Origin: Hamiltosporidium tvaerminnensis
Taxonomy: Eukaryota > Microsporidia > Dubosqiidae
Assembly: GCA_022605425.2 (NCBI GenBank)
Contig: JAKIMF020000001.1
Coordinates: 2,544,501-2,608,500, forward strand
Reading direction: 5' to 3'
DNA: 64,000 nt
Positions 63,116 to 64,000 of this stretch are shown here, piece after piece. The position numbers and the translations under genes were made by a program. Numbering within the stretch: the stretch's first letter is position 1; each line of letters begins with the position of its first letter. Under the pieces are notes generated by a model. The model had not been told where the DNA came from. It was given only the letters and a program-made list of their open reading frames with translations, and did no database searches.

Positions 63116-64000
63116 TTAATTAAAAATGTGTTTCAATAATATAATTCCATTTTTTAACGAAATCCCAGGACAACATGCCCAACCTGAAATAGAAAATCTT
63201 TTAAAGAGATAATCATAGTTACTATGTAAATAAAAAACAACATAATTGTCACGTAATACTTTAAATCGATAAGTGCTAATATCTTCATATACACTATTCC
63301 CAGCTTTTAGTTTATTATCATTCCTTAGAGTAATACTTACTCTAATCTTAAATCCATATCTAAAATAGGTGAAAACATTGTGTCTACTAGAAAATATAGG
63401 TTCCTGATGATAGATAAAATTACTTGAAAAACCATCAAAACCCTTCAAGGAATATCTATAAAGCCTTAATTTAAAAGAGAAATACTTAGATATCTTTGGG
63501 CTGCTATTTGATATATTTGTTTTGTTTTTCGTTAACTCAACCTCAAAACCTTCAAATCCGTAAAAATTATAGTTATTTTTTAATAACATTTTTCTAAAAT
63601 CATCATTTAGATATTCTTTTGGCGTCTTAATGATTGAAATTTCACTATCAATAATTCTAAGAATTATAGTCGAAAGATATCCAAATCCCATTACAACACT
63701 TGAAGATACAATCTTTTCAATAACCCATAATTCATAGTCTCTGATAGGACAATCTGAGATTATAACAACAATAGAAGATGTTCTTCTATGATCAAATTTA
63801 AGCTTACTAGGATAAATCGAAAAAATTTTTTGAAGAGAAATGATATAATCATTATACGAATATGAAGCTTTGTTATATATTGATTTTTTTAATATTTTTT
63901 CAAAAAAATTACCAAATAAATTTCTTTTTCGTGTTCTATAGAAATAGCTACTCTGCTTACAATTTCCTGGATCCACCCCATCACCAAAATTGCAGTTTTT
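63116..64000 (-). CDS. Hypothetical protein, 5' end beyond the window
   Basis: Not recognised. The frame is open to the right edge; the visible part is about 294 codons. The first ones in the window read KNCNFGDGVDPGNCKQ, so the GTG at 63976 is not a start. A basic stretch (YRTRKRNLFGNFFEK) follows. The rest is mixed alpha/beta in feel, with many aromatic residues (SSSVVMGFGYLSTIILRI, YNFYGFEGFEVEL, FTYFRYGFKIRVSITLRN) and a Cys pair near the end (WACCPG). The GFGYLSTIIL segment could be a short membrane helix. No family motif is seen. Confidence 0.6.
   Translation of the reverse strand, partial: KNCNFGDGVDPGNCKQSSYFYRTRKRNLFGNFFEKILKKSIYNKASYSYNDYIISLQKIFSIYPSKLKFDHRRTSSIVVIISDCPIRDYELWVIEKIVSSSVVMGFGYLSTIILRIIDSEISIIKTPKEYLNDDFRKMLLKNNYNFYGFEGFEVELTKNKTNISNSSPKISKYFSFKLRLYRYSLKGFDGFSSNFIYHQEPIFSSRHNVFTYFRYGFKIRVSITLRNDNKLKAGNSVYEDISTYRFKVLRDNYVVFYLHSNYDYLFKRFSISGWACCPGISLKNGIILLKHIFN

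Overview
The window is best explained as nuclear DNA of a microsporidian with an expanded genome. It is extremely AT-rich. The genes are single open frames with no intron I can see, and the recognisable ones are reduced eukaryotic proteins: ribosomal protein eL6, a CTD-kinase-like CDK, a TFIIIC subunit, a Ulp1-type SUMO protease, tubulin cofactor C, a TLDc protein, a PLK4-like kinase, an MFS carrier and two Sfp1-like zinc-finger proteins. Many start codons sit just downstream of a CCC or GGG motif, a known mark of microsporidian genes. About 21 genes occupy roughly a third of the 64 kb, so this is one of the gene-sparse, repeat-loaded lineages rather than a compact Encephalitozoon-like one. 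I cannot name the species. I recognised no tRNA, rRNA or CRISPR array.

Layout. 1-5 kb: four minus-strand genes (an orphan, TBCC, a small basic protein, an orphan with a signal-like N-terminus), split by an old copy of a 728-bp repeat. 5-8.8 kb: gene-free, with decayed LINE tails. 8.8-14.8 kb: CDK, eL6, TFIIIC subunit and a small secreted protein, with another 728-bp repeat carrying a nested LINE insertion. 15-18 kb: repeats. 18.2-25 kb: the densest block, with an orphan, Ulp1, a PH-domain protein and a TLDc protein. 25.3-26 kb: the cleanest 728-bp element, flanked by a perfect 14-bp target-site duplication. 27.9-30.9 kb: a secreted, NLS-rich protein and an MFS transporter. 31-38 kb: a graveyard of tandem LINE tails, a SINE-like element inside an older repeat, and a long decayed R4/Dong-like LINE. 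39-48.8 kb: an orphan membrane protein, a truncated R4/Dong-like LINE, a protein with a possible Tim44-like domain, a PLK4-like kinase and an Sfp1-like protein. 50.8-51.5 kb: an inverted 728-bp element. 51.5-57 kb: empty. 57-64 kb: a second Sfp1-like paralogue, LINE and SINE remnants, an orphan secreted protein and a gene running off the right edge.

The strongest coherent story is the mobile-element ecology. An R4/Dong-like LINE has a CCHC-like knuckle and a restriction-like endonuclease. A second LINE resembles RTE or jockey-type elements. A short (~224 bp) SINE-like family shares its 5' head with the 728-bp element but has a different body and a GTAA-repeat tail like that of the second LINE. 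Target-site duplications show that the 728-bp element, the SINE-like element and one LINE tail each inserted as units. Retroelement tails have also been amplified in tandem twice. Among host genes, the most notable points are an Asp-to-Asn change at the predicted catalytic triad of Ulp1 and a secreted, NLS-rich candidate effector.
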